From positions 806,001-870,000 of the forward strand of contig NZ_CP101464.1 in NCBI RefSeq assembly GCF_024362365.1: a stretch of 64,000 nucleotides of DNA, read 5' to 3'. The notes beneath the pieces are model-generated. The model was not told where the DNA came from and ran no database searches. It was given only the letters and a program-made list of their open reading frames with translations. A program made the translations under genes and the position numbers. Position 1 is the stretch's first letter. The number at the start of each line of letters is the position of its first letter. The stretch comes from Janibacter sp. CX7. Lineage in GTDB: Bacteria > Actinomycetota > Actinomycetes > Actinomycetales > Dermatophilaceae. This document shows positions 47,234 through 55,644 of the stretch, piece after piece.

Positions 47234-47697
47234 CCCAGCAGGTCCACGGCCGGGTCCACCTGGCGCGAGGCGTCAGCATCGCGGAGCGATGGGTCGTGCC
47301 CGTCGTCGCCGCGATCAGCCTCGTCGGGTTGGTCATCGCCCGGCTGTGGCCCGTCCCCTCCGTCGACGGCGGGACACCGACCTGCCTCATGCGCACCCTC
47401 ACCGGGCTGCCCTGCCCCGGGTGCGGCATGACCCGCTCGTGGGTGCACCTGGCGCACGGCGACGTCGCGACCGCCTTCGAGTACAACCTCTTCGGCCCGG
47501 TCGCCATGGCCGCGGCCGCCGGCATCGTCGTGTGGACCGTCTACGCCCTCGTGCGGCGGGTACCGACGCACTCGTTGCTCGACAAGGTCAACCCCCGCAT
47601 CCTGCTCGGCCTGACGGTGCTGTGGCTGGCCTACTCAGCCGTGCGGATCATCAGCCTCTCGCTGGGGCAGGACTACTTCGCGCTCGTCGTCGCCTGA
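47230..47697 (+). CDS. DUF2752 membrane protein
   Basis: A 155-residue protein with about three helices and the family motif [19 protein letters not shown], a Cys pair near the first helix. The function is not established. The GTG at 47230 overlaps the TM2 stop; TM2 and DUF2752 pairs occur together in other Actinobacteria. Confidence 0.82.
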   Translation: MTQQVHGRVHLARGVSIAERWVVPVVAAISLVGLVIARLWPVPSVDGGTPTCLMRTLTGLPCPGCGMTRSWVHLAHGDVATAFEYNLFGPVAMAAAAGIVVWTVYALVRRVPTHSLLDKVNPRILLGLTVLWLAYSAVRIISLSLGQDYFALVVA

Positions 47698-47727
47698 GGC
47701 GCGCGCAGACCCCCTCCGGGTGCGGGA

Positions 47728-47733
47728 TACGAT
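47728..47733 (+). promoter_or_regulatory. -10 box for atpC
   Basis: TACGAT in GGGATACGATGG, 36 nt before the atpC GTG, an excellent actinobacterial -10. It gives atpC its own transcript. Confidence 0.55.
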
Positions 47734-47769
47734 GGACTCCCGCACCACCCCGAGACGAAGGACCCCGCA

Positions 47770-48036
47770 GTGAGCTCCCTCAACGTCGAACTCGTCGCCG
47801 CCGACCGCAAGGTCTGGTCCGGCGAGGCCAGCATGGTCCGTGCCCGCAGCACCGAGGGCGAGATCGGCATCCTGCCCGGCCACACCCCCCTGCTCGGCGT
47901 CCTCGTCGAGGGCGACGTCGTCATCCAGACCGAGGGTGGGGAGCAGACCGCCACGATCGATGGCGGCTTCCTCTCCGTCGACAGCGACACCGTGACCATC
48001 GTCGCCGAGACCGTCCAGACCCCGGCCAAGGCCTGA
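47770..48036 (+). CDS. atpC: ATP synthase F1 subunit epsilon
   Basis: An 88-residue epsilon: only the N-terminal beta-sandwich (SSLNVELVAADRKVWSGEA, GEIGILPGHTPLLGVL) with almost no C-terminal helices, the short actinobacterial form. Without the helical hairpin, the classic epsilon brake on ATP hydrolysis is reduced or absent. GTG start with GAAGGA upstream. It is detached from atpD by two unrelated genes, a terminator and promoters. Confidence 0.94.
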   Translation: MSSLNVELVAADRKVWSGEASMVRARSTEGEIGILPGHTPLLGVLVEGDVVIQTEGGEQTATIDGGFLSVDSDTVTIVAETVQTPAKA

Positions 48037-48046
48037 CACAGGTCCC

Positions 48047-48481
48047 ATGTCCACCCTGCAGGCGGTCGAGCTCGTCCTGCTGGCAGGGTGCGTGGTCATC
48101 GCGCTCTGGCTCGTCGTCCTCTGGCTGCGACGCCGGTCGCTGGCCGCCCACGGACCCGTCAGCCCTTGCGCCGTCAAGCTGCCCGAGTCGCCCCGCTGGC
48201 GACTCGGGCTGCTGCGTCTCGGCTCCGAGCAGCTCGACTGGTTCAGCGTCGGGGGAGTGACGACCCACCCGACGATGTCCTGGCACCGCGCGGGCCTCGA
48301 GATCTCCACGCCGACGTCCGGTGAGACGATCTCGATCCCCGGGCTCGACGCGGCCGTGGCCATCACGCTGACCACCCACGGCAGCGAGGTCGCCCGCCTG
48401 GCCCTGGAGCCGAAGATCTACCCGGCCGTGCGGTCGTGGCTGGAGTCGGCGCCCCCCGGCCACAACGTCAACGTGACCTGA
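48047..48481 (+). CDS. DUF2550 family membrane protein
   Basis: A 144-residue protein with one N-terminal helix (~8-28) and a soluble domain. Its position right after atpC matches Rv1312-type DUF2550 proteins. The function is unknown. It starts 10 nt after the atpC stop and is convergent with the adenosyltransferase gene (17-nt gap). Confidence 0.82.
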   Translation: MSTLQAVELVLLAGCVVIALWLVVLWLRRRSLAAHGPVSPCAVKLPESPRWRLGLLRLGSEQLDWFSVGGVTTHPTMSWHRAGLEISTPTSGETISIPGLDAAVAITLTTHGSEVARLALEPKIYPAVRSWLESAPPGHNVNVT

Positions 48482-48498
48482 GCCCCCTTCGCATCTGC

Positions 48499-49131
48499 TT
48501 AAGGTCGTGCGCCCTTGGTGGGGCGCTCCTCGCGGCCGCCGCCGGGCTGCCACAGCACGTCGCCGCCGATCGGCAGGTTGGCCACGCGGGCGAGGATGAA
48601 GAGCAGGTCCGACAGCCGGTTGAGATAGGTCGTCGTCAGCGGGTTGACCCCGCCCACGCCGCGCTCGTCGGCGGTCTCCGTGCCGTAGTCCTCGCGCGCC
48701 GCCCACGCGGAGCGCTCCGCGCGGCGCACGACCGTCGTCGCGTGGTGCAGGTGGGCGGAGCCCGGGGTGCCGCCGGGGAGGATGAAGGAGCGCAGCTTCT
48801 CCACCTGCGTCAGGTAGTGGTCGCAGTCCGCCTCGAGCTCGTCGACCCACTCCTGCTTGACGCGCAGCGGCGGGTACTCCGGGTCGCTCTGCAGTGGCGT
48901 CGACAGGTCGGCCCCGAGGTCGAAGAGGTCGTTCTGCACCCGGGTGAGCGTCGTGACGACCTCCTCCGAAAGCTCGCCCGTCGCGATGGCGACGCCGATG
49001 ACGGCATTGGCCTCGTTGGCGTCGGCGTAGGCCTGCAGGCGGGAGTCGGTCTTGCTCGTGCGGCTGAAGTCGCCGAGCGCGGTCGTCCCCTCGTCGCCGG
49101 TGCGGGTGTAGATCCGGGTGAGGTTGACCAT
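48499..49131 (-). CDS. pduO: cob(I)yrinic acid a,c-diamide / cob(I)alamin adenosyltransferase (PduO type)
   Basis: A 210-residue ATR-family enzyme making adenosylcobalamin from ATP. IYTRTGDEGTTALGD is the N-terminal ATP-binding signature, ANEANAVIGVA and RRAERSAWA are conserved helices, and NRLSDLLFILARVAN closes the active site. The start at 49131 is chosen because the family begins MVNLTRIYT. It supplies the cofactor for the B12-dependent mutase at 50856. Its place near atpC is conserved with Rv1314c. Confidence 0.93.
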   Translation of the reverse strand: MVNLTRIYTRTGDEGTTALGDFSRTSKTDSRLQAYADANEANAVIGVAIATGELSEEVVTTLTRVQNDLFDLGADLSTPLQSDPEYPPLRVKQEWVDELEADCDHYLTQVEKLRSFILPGGTPGSAHLHHATTVVRRAERSAWAAREDYGTETADERGVGGVNPLTTTYLNRLSDLLFILARVANLPIGGDVLWQPGGGREERPTKGARP

Positions 49132-49295
49132 GCCGCCATCGTGGCAGACCCCGCCGCCTGACCGCCCGGCGGTGCGGTCCTGACTCGCTGCAGGAGATGA
49201 CGTGATCGCATCGTGACGGCTGGGTGCAACCGGATCGGTGTCTCGCACGTCACACTGGATGACAACGGTTCGGCAGGGGAAAGCAGGTAACCGTC

Positions 49296-49652
49296 ATGAG
49301 CGCAATGACCGCGCTGAGCCCAGTGGGCGGCACCGGGACCACTCGCGTGCGGGTGCACGTGCCCTTCGACATCCGGCACAGCGCCGACCTGCGGCAGGGC
49401 TTCGTCGCCGCCCTGCACGAAGGGGGCGACCTCCTCCTCGTCGACCTCACCGAGTCCACGGTCGTCGACAAGGTCGGCTTCGCGACCCTCGTGGGGGCGC
49501 ACGCCCGGGCCGCGCGCGCCGGCCGTCGTCTGCGCTACGTCGGCGCCGACGAGCGCACCACCCGTCTGCTGCGCCGCGCCGGCCTCGCCCGGCTGCTCCA
49601 CGGCACCCCGGAGCCCGCCGTCGCCGTGCGGCGCCGCCGCGCCGCCGTCTGA
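49296..49652 (+). CDS. STAS-domain protein without the phosphorylatable Ser
   Basis: A 118-residue STAS (anti-sigma antagonist-like) domain: LLLVDLTESTVVDKVGFATL is the central strand-loop-helix, and the tail is Arg/Ala-rich. SpoIIAA-type antagonists have a D-S-S/T-G loop here; this one reads D-K-V-G, so the usual Ser phosphorylation switch is missing. No anti-sigma kinase gene is nearby. Start at ATG 49296. Confidence 0.75.
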   Translation: MSAMTALSPVGGTGTTRVRVHVPFDIRHSADLRQGFVAALHEGGDLLLVDLTESTVVDKVGFATLVGAHARAARAGRRLRYVGADERTTRLLRRAGLARLLHGTPEPAVAVRRRRAAV

Positions 49653-49669
49653 CCGCGCCCGCTCCTGCC

Positions 49670-49675
49670 TAGACT
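49670..49675 (+). promoter_or_regulatory. leaderless -10 box
   Basis: TAGACT ends 7 nt before the GTG at 49683. Confidence 0.5.
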
Positions 49676-49682
49676 CGCGCGG

Positions 49683-50750
49683 GTGATCGACGTCGACCCG
49701 CCCGCGGAGAGTGCCCGAGCCCGGATGCCCTGGGACGGCCGCAGGGACCCCGCCGTCGACCTCGTGCGGGGCATCGCCGTCGTCTGCATGGTCATCGCCC
49801 ACGTGCGGGTGTGGTCCCCCTTCGACTCCGGTCCTGCCCGGCTCGTCCTGCTGCTCGTCAACAACGTCGCCTCGCCGCTCTTCGCCCTCGTCATGGGCAT
49901 CTCGGCCGGCATCGTCCTCACCCGCCGCGAGCGGAGGGTGAGCGGTCCCGTCTTCGTCGCGCGCGATGTCGTGCGGGGTCTGCTGCTCGTGCTCGTCGGC
50001 CTGGCCCTGCAGTCGCTCGGCACCTTCGTCGCGATCGTGCTGATGTCCCTCGGGCTGACCCTGGCCGTCGCCGCCCCGCTCGCCCTGCTGCCCCTGCCTG
50101 CGGTCGCCGGCCTCGCCGCCGCGAGCTTCGCCGTCGGGCCCTGGGTCACCGCCGCCGCCCGCTCGGCCTTCAACCCTGCTCGGGTGCACTCGCCAGCACT
50201 GCTCGACCAGGTGCTCCAGTGGGTCGTCCTGTCGACCCACTACCGCGTGGTGAGCCTGCTGCCCTTCGTGCTGCTCGGGGTGGTGCTCGCCCGCCTGCGG
50301 CTGACACCGAGGGTCGCCGGCGCGACCCTCGGGCTCGGGCTGGTCGCCGGCCTCGGCGTCGTGGCACTGCGGCTGGCCGGTCACGGGCTCGGTGTCAGCG
50401 AGGTGCGCTCCGGTGACCTGCCGGACGCCCTGCTCGACCTCGCCCTCGCGGCGACGGCGTGCGGCGCCGTCGTCCTGCTCGCCCGCTGGACGCCGGCGCG
50501 CCCCCTCGTCGCGGCGTCGGCCCCGGTGCGCGCGACCGGGGCGCTCGCCCTCACCGCCTACGTGCTGCACGTGTGCCTCATCGCCGTCGCGATGCGCGCG
50601 GTCCCGTGGCCGACCGCCCAGGCGTGGTGGGCCCCGCTGGGCGGCGGGATCCTCCTGGTCACCCTCGTCGTCTGCCACCTGTGGTGGGCGCGACTGGGCA
50701 AGGGGCCGGTCGAGTGGGTCGTCGCCGCGGTGACCGACCGCATCGGGTGA
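49683..50750 (+). CDS. DUF1624/DUF418-like polytopic membrane protein
   Basis: A 355-residue protein with ~10 helices. It starts with a conserved D-LVRGIAVVCMVIAHV helix after WDGRRDPAVD, as in the heparan-alpha-glucosaminide acetyltransferase-like (DUF1624) family, and ends with the DUF418-like TGALALTAYVLHV segment. This suggests transmembrane acyl transfer; the substrate is unknown. Confidence 0.72.
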   Translation: MIDVDPPAESARARMPWDGRRDPAVDLVRGIAVVCMVIAHVRVWSPFDSGPARLVLLLVNNVASPLFALVMGISAGIVLTRRERRVSGPVFVARDVVRGLLLVLVGLALQSLGTFVAIVLMSLGLTLAVAAPLALLPLPAVAGLAAASFAVGPWVTAAARSAFNPARVHSPALLDQVLQWVVLSTHYRVVSLLPFVLLGVVLARLRLTPRVAGATLGLGLVAGLGVVALRLAGHGLGVSEVRSGDLPDALLDLALAATACGAVVLLARWTPARPLVAASAPVRATGALALTAYVLHVCLIAVAMRAVPWPTAQAWWAPLGGGILLVTLVVCHLWWARLGKGPVEWVVAAVTDRIG

Positions 50751-50843
50751 GGCGGGCTCCCTTCGTCGTGGGGAGGCGGCCACATGCGCCGGGTGTGGCG
50801 TCATTCACCGCGGACAGGCCTACGCGGCGGCGGGCGCCGCGGG

Positions 50844-50849
50844 TACGTT
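50844..50849 (+). promoter_or_regulatory. leaderless -10 box for ecm
   Basis: TACGTT ends 6 nt before the ATG at 50856. Confidence 0.5.
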
Positions 50850-50855
50850 GCCACC

Positions 50856-52943
50856 ATGGCCGACAGCACCGATGCCCCCACCCCTGCAGCCGAGGCAGTG
50901 CGTCCCGAGCGTGACCGTCCGTGGGTGATGCGGACCTACGCGGGGCACTCGAGCGCTGCGGCGTCCAACGAGCTCTACCGCCGCAACCTCGCGAAGGGCC
51001 AGACCGGTCTTTCCGTGGCCTTCGACCTGCCGACCCAGACCGGCTACGACCCCGACCACGTGCTCAGCCGCGGTGAGGTCGGCAAGGTGGGCGTGCCGAT
51101 CAGCCACATCGGTGACATGCGCCGGCTCTTCGACCAGATCCCGCTCGGCGAGATGAACACGTCGATGACGATCAACGCCGTCGCGATGTACCTCCTCGCC
51201 CTCTACCAGGTCGCCGCCGAGGAGCAGGCCGAGGCCGCAGGGGAGGACCCCGCCGAGGTGCGCGCCCGCCTCGCCGGCACGACGCAGAACGACATCATCA
51301 AGGAGTACCTGAGCCGCGGGACCTACGTCTTCCCGCCCGGGCCCTCGATGCGGCTGATCACCGACATGGTCACCTACACCGTCGGCGAGATCCCCAAGTG
51401 GAACCCCACCAACATCTGCAGCTACCACCTGCAGGAGGCCGGCGCGACGCCGGTGCAGGAGATCGCCTACTCGATGTCGACGGCCATCGCCGTCCTCGAC
51501 GCCGTGCGTGACTCCGGCCGCGTGGCCGAGGAGGACTTCGGCAAGGTCGTCGCCCGCATCTCCTTCTTCGTCAACGCCGGCGTGCGCTTCGTCGAGGAGA
51601 TGTGCAAGATGCGCGCCTTCGTCGAGCTGTGGGACGAGATCACCCGCGAGCGCTACGGCGTGACCGACGCCAAGCAGCGCCGCTTCCGCTACGGCGTCCA
51701 GGTCAACAGCCTCGGCCTCACCGAGGCCCAGCCGGAGAACAACGTCCAGCGCATCGTCCTCGAGATGCTCGCCGTCACGCTGAGCAAGGACGCGCGCGCC
51801 CGCGCCGTCCAGCTGCCCGCGTGGAACGAGGCGCTCGGCCTGCCCCGCCCGTGGGACCAGCAGTGGGCGCTGCGCCTGCAGCAGGTCCTCGCCTTCGAGT
51901 CCGACCTGCTCGAGTACGACGACCTCTTCACCGGCTCGCCGGTCGTGGAGCGCAAGGTCGCCGAGCTCGTCGAGGGCGCCAAGGCCGAGATCGAGCGCAT
52001 CCAGGAGATGGGCGGCGCCGTGCCCGCCGTCGAGTCGGGCTACATGAAGTCCGCCCTCGTCGCGAGCCACGCGCTGCGCCGCCAGCGGATCGAGGCCGGC
52101 GAGGACATCGTCGTCGGGGTCAACAAGTTCGAGACCACCGAGCCCAACCCGCTGACCGCCGACCTCGACACCGCGATCCAGACGGTCGACGCCGACGTCG
52201 AGGCCAAGGCCATCGAGGCCGTGCGGGCCTGGCGCACCGAGCGGGACGCCGACCCGGAGCAGGCCGAGGCCGCCCGCAGCGCGCTCGCCACCCTGCAGGA
52301 GACGGCGAAGACCGACGACAACCTCATGGAGGCCTCCCTGGCCTGCGCCCGCGCCGGTGTCACCGTCGGCGAGTGGGCCCAGGCGCTGCGCGAGGTCTTC
52401 GGCGAGTTCCGCGCCCCGACGGGCGTCTCGGGCTCGGTCGGCGTCGCCGACGGCGGCTCGTCCGACCTCGTCGAGGTCCGCGAGCGGGTCAAGGCGACGG
52501 GGGAGGAGCTGGGCGGCCAGCTGCGCGTCCTCGTCGGCAAGCCGGGTCTCGACGGCCACTCCAACGGCGCCGAGCAGATCGCCGTGCGGGCGCGTGACGC
52601 GGGCTTCGAGGTCGTCTACCAGGGCATCCGCCTCACGCCGGACCAGATCGTCTCCGCGGCCGTCGCCGAGGACGTCGACCTCGTCGGCGTCTCGATCCTC
52701 TCCGGCTCGCACATGGAGCTCGTCCCCGACGTGCTCGAGGGGCTCAAGGCCGAGGGCGCGGGTGACATCCCGGTCGTCGTCGGCGGCATCATCCCCGAGT
52801 CCGACGCGGCGAAGCTGCGCGAGCTCGGCGTGGCCGCCGTCTTCACGCCCAAGGACTTCGGGCTCAACGAGATCATGGGCTCCTTCGTCGACATCATCCG
52901 CGAGCGCCGCGGCCTCGCGGACCGGGAGACCGTCGACGCGTGA
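50856..52943 (+). CDS. ecm: ethylmalonyl-CoA mutase (MeaA type, B12-dependent)
   Basis: A 695-residue single-chain acyl-CoA mutase. The substrate barrel (VAFDLPTQTGYDPDHVLSRG, MNTSMTINAVAM, NICSYHLQEAG) is followed by the C-terminal cobalamin domain with GKPGLDGHSNGAEQIAVRA (DxHxxG, His ligand) and SILSGSH. GLDGHSNG and YQGIRLTPDQI mark the Ecm/MeaA branch rather than methylmalonyl-CoA mutase. It turns ethylmalonyl-CoA into methylsuccinyl-CoA. The ATG at 50856 fits the leaderless promoter; a longer frame upstream is not supported. It overlaps the next gene by four bases. Confidence 0.9.
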   Translation: MADSTDAPTPAAEAVRPERDRPWVMRTYAGHSSAAASNELYRRNLAKGQTGLSVAFDLPTQTGYDPDHVLSRGEVGKVGVPISHIGDMRRLFDQIPLGEMNTSMTINAVAMYLLALYQVAAEEQAEAAGEDPAEVRARLAGTTQNDIIKEYLSRGTYVFPPGPSMRLITDMVTYTVGEIPKWNPTNICSYHLQEAGATPVQEIAYSMSTAIAVLDAVRDSGRVAEEDFGKVVARISFFVNAGVRFVEEMCKMRAFVELWDEITRERYGVTDAKQRRFRYGVQVNSLGLTEAQPENNVQRIVLEMLAVTLSKDARARAVQLPAWNEALGLPRPWDQQWALRLQQVLAFESDLLEYDDLFTGSPVVERKVAELVEGAKAEIERIQEMGGAVPAVESGYMKSALVASHALRRQRIEAGEDIVVGVNKFETTEPNPLTADLDTAIQTVDADVEAKAIEAVRAWRTERDADPEQAEAARSALATLQETAKTDDNLMEASLACARAGVTVGEWAQALREVFGEFRAPTGVSGSVGVADGGSSDLVEVRERVKATGEELGGQLRVLVGKPGLDGHSNGAEQIAVRARDAGFEVVYQGIRLTPDQIVSAAVAEDVDLVGVSILSGSHMELVPDVLEGLKAEGAGDIPVVVGGIIPESDAAKLRELGVAAVFTPKDFGLNEIMGSFVDIIRERRGLADRETVDA

Positions 52944-53197
52944 GCGCTGCCCGCGTCTCCTGGCTCCACGCGGTCGTCGCGATCCCGGTCGCGGCGGTCG
53001 TGTGGGTCGTCGTCTCCGGAGCGCTCGCCTATGTGCTCGGTGACATCGCCCTCGGTGGCCTCGTCGCCTGTGGCGTCGGCGCGGCCGTGGGTGCCGTGCT
53101 GCTGCTCGTGCCCCGGCCCGGAGCGCGCGGCGCCGGTCTCGGCTCCATCGTCACGATGCTGCCGTGCGCGATCGGTCTCGCCGTCAGCCTGATGTGA
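52940..53197 (+). CDS. small three-helix membrane protein
   Basis: An 85-residue hydrophobic protein with about three helices (HAVVAIPVAAVVWVVVSGAL and others) and a short charged loop PRPGARG. GTG start overlapping the ecm stop (GTGA), so it is co-translated with the mutase. The family is not recognised. Confidence 0.62.
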   Translation: MSAARVSWLHAVVAIPVAAVVWVVVSGALAYVLGDIALGGLVACGVGAAVGAVLLLVPRPGARGAGLGSIVTMLPCAIGLAVSLM

Positions 53198-53209
53198 GCT
53201 GGCCGGTAA

Positions 53210-53240
53210 CTGCGCAGAACCCTAGGGTCCTGCGGGGTTG
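53210..53240. repeat. CCCTAGGG palindrome, pair 2 copy a
   Basis: CTGCGCAGAACCCTAGGGTC continuing to CTGCGGGGTTG; centre at 53220-53227. Diverged from pair 1 but with the same core and GTTG end. Confidence 0.88.
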
Positions 53241-53253
53241 GGGCCCGGTAACC

Positions 53254-53282
53254 CTGCACAACCCTAGGGTCCTGCAGTGTTG
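53254..53282. repeat. CCCTAGGG palindrome, pair 2 copy b
   Basis: CTGCACAACCCTAGGGTCCT continuing to GCAGTGTTG; centre at 53262-53269, 42 bp from copy a. It lies directly upstream of the -10 box of the next gene. Confidence 0.88.
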
Positions 53283-53289
53283 GGAGGGC

Positions 53290-53295
53290 TAGTGT
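53290..53295 (+). promoter_or_regulatory. leaderless -10 box
   Basis: TAGTGT ends 6 nt before the ATG at 53302. The CCCTAGGG pair sits where upstream activator or -35 contacts would be. Confidence 0.45.
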
Positions 53296-53301
53296 CGGGG
53301 G

Positions 53302-53616
53302 ATGGCCCTGCACTGCCCGGCGACACTGCTCGTGGCCCCTGCTCCGCGTGATGCGAAGGGGGCGGCCTCCCTCGTCGACGCCCTCACGGGCGACCGGGTG
53401 CTGGCCGTTGTGCGGGCCCCCGGCGTGGCGGTCGGGCAAGAGCTCGCGGAGCGGCTCGGGGCACCGCTGGAGGACGAGGTCGGCCTCGCCGCTGACGAGC
53501 CCGACCCGGCGACCCTCGACGCGATCGCGGACCTGCACCGTGGGGAGACGGTCCTCGTGCTCACGCCACCCGGGGAGGCGAGGGGCGCTCCCTTCGTCCG
53601 GCTGGAGCTGGACTGA
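53302..53616 (+). CDS. short protein resembling a degenerate histidine-phosphatase fold
   Basis: A 104-residue protein. The order VRAPGVAVGQELAERLG...IADLHRGETVLVLTPPGE recalls the second half of histidine phosphatases (RA-x-Q-TA, L.E and V-x-THPG strands), but the catalytic RHG and the late His are missing. It may be a non-catalytic remnant or an unrelated protein; I am not sure. Convergent with nucS, 3 nt apart. Confidence 0.55.
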   Translation: MALHCPATLLVAPAPRDAKGAASLVDALTGDRVLAVVRAPGVAVGQELAERLGAPLEDEVGLAADEPDPATLDAIADLHRGETVLVLTPPGEARGAPFVRLELD

Positions 53617-53619
53617 GCC

Positions 53620-54315
53620 TCAGAAGAGGCGGTGCATGCTCGTGTCGATGCCCTTGAGCTCCTCGTAGTCGAGGGTGACGCAGCGGATGCCGCGGTCCTC
53701 CGCGAGCGTGCGCGCCTGCGGCTTGATGACCTGGGCGGCGAAGACGCCGGTGACCGGGCGCAGGGCGGGGTCCCGGTTCATCAGCTCGAGGTAGCGGGTC
53801 AGCTGCTCGACGCCGTCGATCTCGCCGCGACGCTTGATCTCGACGGCCACGGAGACGCCCTGCGCGTCTTTGGCGAGGATGTCGACCGGACCGATCGCGG
53901 TCATGTACTCCCGGCGCACGAGGGTGTAGCCCTCGCCGAGGGTCTCGATGTGCTCGGCGAGCAGCTTCTGCAGGTGGGCCTCGACACCGTCCTTGACGAG
54001 ACCGGGGTCGACGCCCAGGTCGTGGGCGGAGTCGTGGTGGACCTCGTGGAGCTTCACCCGTAGGCGGTCCTCGGTCTTGGCGTGCTGGACCACCCACACG
54101 GACTCGACGCCCTCGGCGGCCTCGGCCTCGTCGGGGTCGACCTCGGCCATCGAGCAGGGCGGGGCCATCCAGTTGAGCGGCTTGTAGGAGCCGCCGTCGC
54201 TGTGGACGAGGACCGAGCCGTCGGCCTTGACCATGAGCAGACGGGTCGCCAGGGGCAGGTGGGCGTTGAGCCGCCCCTCGTAGTCGACGCTGCAGGTCGC
54301 AATCACCACTCGCAC
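53620..54315 (-). CDS. nucS: mismatch-specific endonuclease NucS
   Basis: A 231-residue nuclease of non-canonical actinobacterial mismatch repair. The N-terminal DNA-binding half ([20 protein letters not shown]) precedes a RecB-type domain with [28 protein letters not shown] and QLTRYLE (D, E-x-K, Q motifs). Its C-terminus in relatives binds the beta clamp. GTG start at 54315 behind a leaderless promoter. Its closeness to atp genes and mce matches Mycobacterium. Confidence 0.95.
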   Translation of the reverse strand: MRVVIATCSVDYEGRLNAHLPLATRLLMVKADGSVLVHSDGGSYKPLNWMAPPCSMAEVDPDEAEAAEGVESVWVVQHAKTEDRLRVKLHEVHHDSAHDLGVDPGLVKDGVEAHLQKLLAEHIETLGEGYTLVRREYMTAIGPVDILAKDAQGVSVAVEIKRRGEIDGVEQLTRYLELMNRDPALRPVTGVFAAQVIKPQARTLAEDRGIRCVTLDYEELKGIDTSMHRLF

Positions 54316-54322
54316 CCCGCAG

Positions 54323-54328
54323 ACCCTA
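54323..54328 (-). promoter_or_regulatory. leaderless -10 box for nucS
   Basis: The minus strand reads TAGGGT, 7 nt before the nucS GTG. Confidence 0.5.
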
Positions 54329-54421
54329 CGCGCACAAAGAAATCGACGGCGACATCCCTGTGCGGACCATCACGCCACGAACCCCTACCGGGGGGTCATG
54401 GGGACTGCGATAGTGCTCGAC

Positions 54422-55630
54422 ATGTCAGACTCCCGCGCCCTTGCAGACGCCCTGGTCTTCCCGTACCTGAACCACGCCGCCTCGATGTTCGACGAGCAGT
54501 ACGCCTCGCGTGAGGACATCGACAACGGCATGCGCTTCGGCTGCGGTCTGCCCAAGGGGCCGCTCACCGTCATCGACGAGCTCGGCCTCGAGACCGTGCG
54601 TGACGCGCTCGCCGCCCGCTTCGAGCAGACCGGCGACCCGCGCCACCAGCCCAACCCCGCCATCGAGCGACTCATCGCCGAGGGGCGCACCGGCAAGGCT
54701 GCCGGCAAGGGCTTCTACACCTACGAGAGTGACGAGGTCGTCGCCGACGAGCTCACCCCCTCCGGCACCGGTCAGGGCGCGGCCCGCCCGGTCAAGACCG
54801 TCGGCGTCGTCGGCTCCGGCACCATGGCCAGCGGCATCGTCGAGGTCTTCGCGGCCAACGGCTTCCCCGTGACCTACGTCGCCCGCACGCAGGACAAGGT
54901 CGACGCCGTCGCCGCCAAGATCGCGAAGAACCTCGCCCGCCAGGTCGACAAGGGCCGCCTCGAGCAGGGCGACGCCGACGCGATCCTCGGCCGCCTCACC
55001 GGTGCCACCGAGCGCGAGGCACTCGGTGACGTCGACATCGTCGTCGAGGCGATCGCTGAGGAGATCGGCATCAAGAACCAGCTCTTCGCCGACCTCGACC
55101 GCATCTGCAAGCCCGGCGCCGTCCTCGCGACGACGACCTCCTCGCTGAGCATCGCCGACCTCGCCGCGCAGACGAAGCGCCCGCAGGACGTCGTCGGCAT
55201 GCACTTCTTCAACCCCGCGCCGGTGATGAAGCTCGTCGAGGTCATCAACCACCCGACGACCGGCCAGGACGTGCTCGACACCGTCCTCGACCTGTGCCGC
55301 AGCACCCGCAAGGTCGCCGTCAGCTGCGCCGACCGCTCCGGGTTCATCGTCAACGCGCTGCTCTTCCCCTATCTCAACGACGCCATCAAGGCGCACGAGG
55401 AGGGTGCCGAGCTCGACGCGATCGACGGCGCGATCACCGAGCACTACGGCTACCCGATGGGTCCCTTCGCCCTGCTCGACGTCGTCGGCAACGACGTCGC
55501 GCTCGCGATCGAGGAGGAGCTGCTCGCGGAGTTCGAGCACGCCTCGCTCACCCCGGCCCCGCTCCTGCGCGAGGTCGTCGCCGCCGGCAAGCTCGGCCGC
55601 AAGACCGGTGAGGGCTTCCGCACCTACTGA
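54422..55630 (+). CDS. 3-hydroxyacyl-CoA dehydrogenase with a duplicated C-terminal domain in front
   Basis: A 402-residue protein in the unusual order C-N-C. Residues ~5-100 (LVFPYLNHAASMFDEQYA, GMRFGCGLPKGPL, KAAGKGFYTYE) are a 3HCDH C-terminal dimer domain. Residues ~120-300 are the NAD domain (VGVVGSGTMASGIVEVF, MHFFNPAPVMKLVEV with catalytic His). Residues ~305-402 are a second C-terminal domain ending GRKTGEGFRTY. It probably oxidises or reduces 3-hydroxybutyryl-CoA in the ethylmalonyl-CoA route. ATG 54422 is used; ATG 54398 is in frame 24 nt upstream. A nested palindrome follows. Confidence 0.83.
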   Translation: MSDSRALADALVFPYLNHAASMFDEQYASREDIDNGMRFGCGLPKGPLTVIDELGLETVRDALAARFEQTGDPRHQPNPAIERLIAEGRTGKAAGKGFYTYESDEVVADELTPSGTGQGAARPVKTVGVVGSGTMASGIVEVFAANGFPVTYVARTQDKVDAVAAKIAKNLARQVDKGRLEQGDADAILGRLTGATEREALGDVDIVVEAIAEEIGIKNQLFADLDRICKPGAVLATTTSSLSIADLAAQTKRPQDVVGMHFFNPAPVMKLVEVINHPTTGQDVLDTVLDLCRSTRKVAVSCADRSGFIVNALLFPYLNDAIKAHEEGAELDAIDGAITEHYGYPMGPFALLDVVGNDVALAIEEELLAEFEHASLTPAPLLREVVAAGKLGRKTGEGFRTY

Positions 55631-55644
55631 GCACCTGCGTCACA

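Noticed and set aside
48400..50860. Cobalamin riboswitch near pduO or ecm
   Set aside because: No B12-box-like sequence was seen, and ecm appears leaderless.
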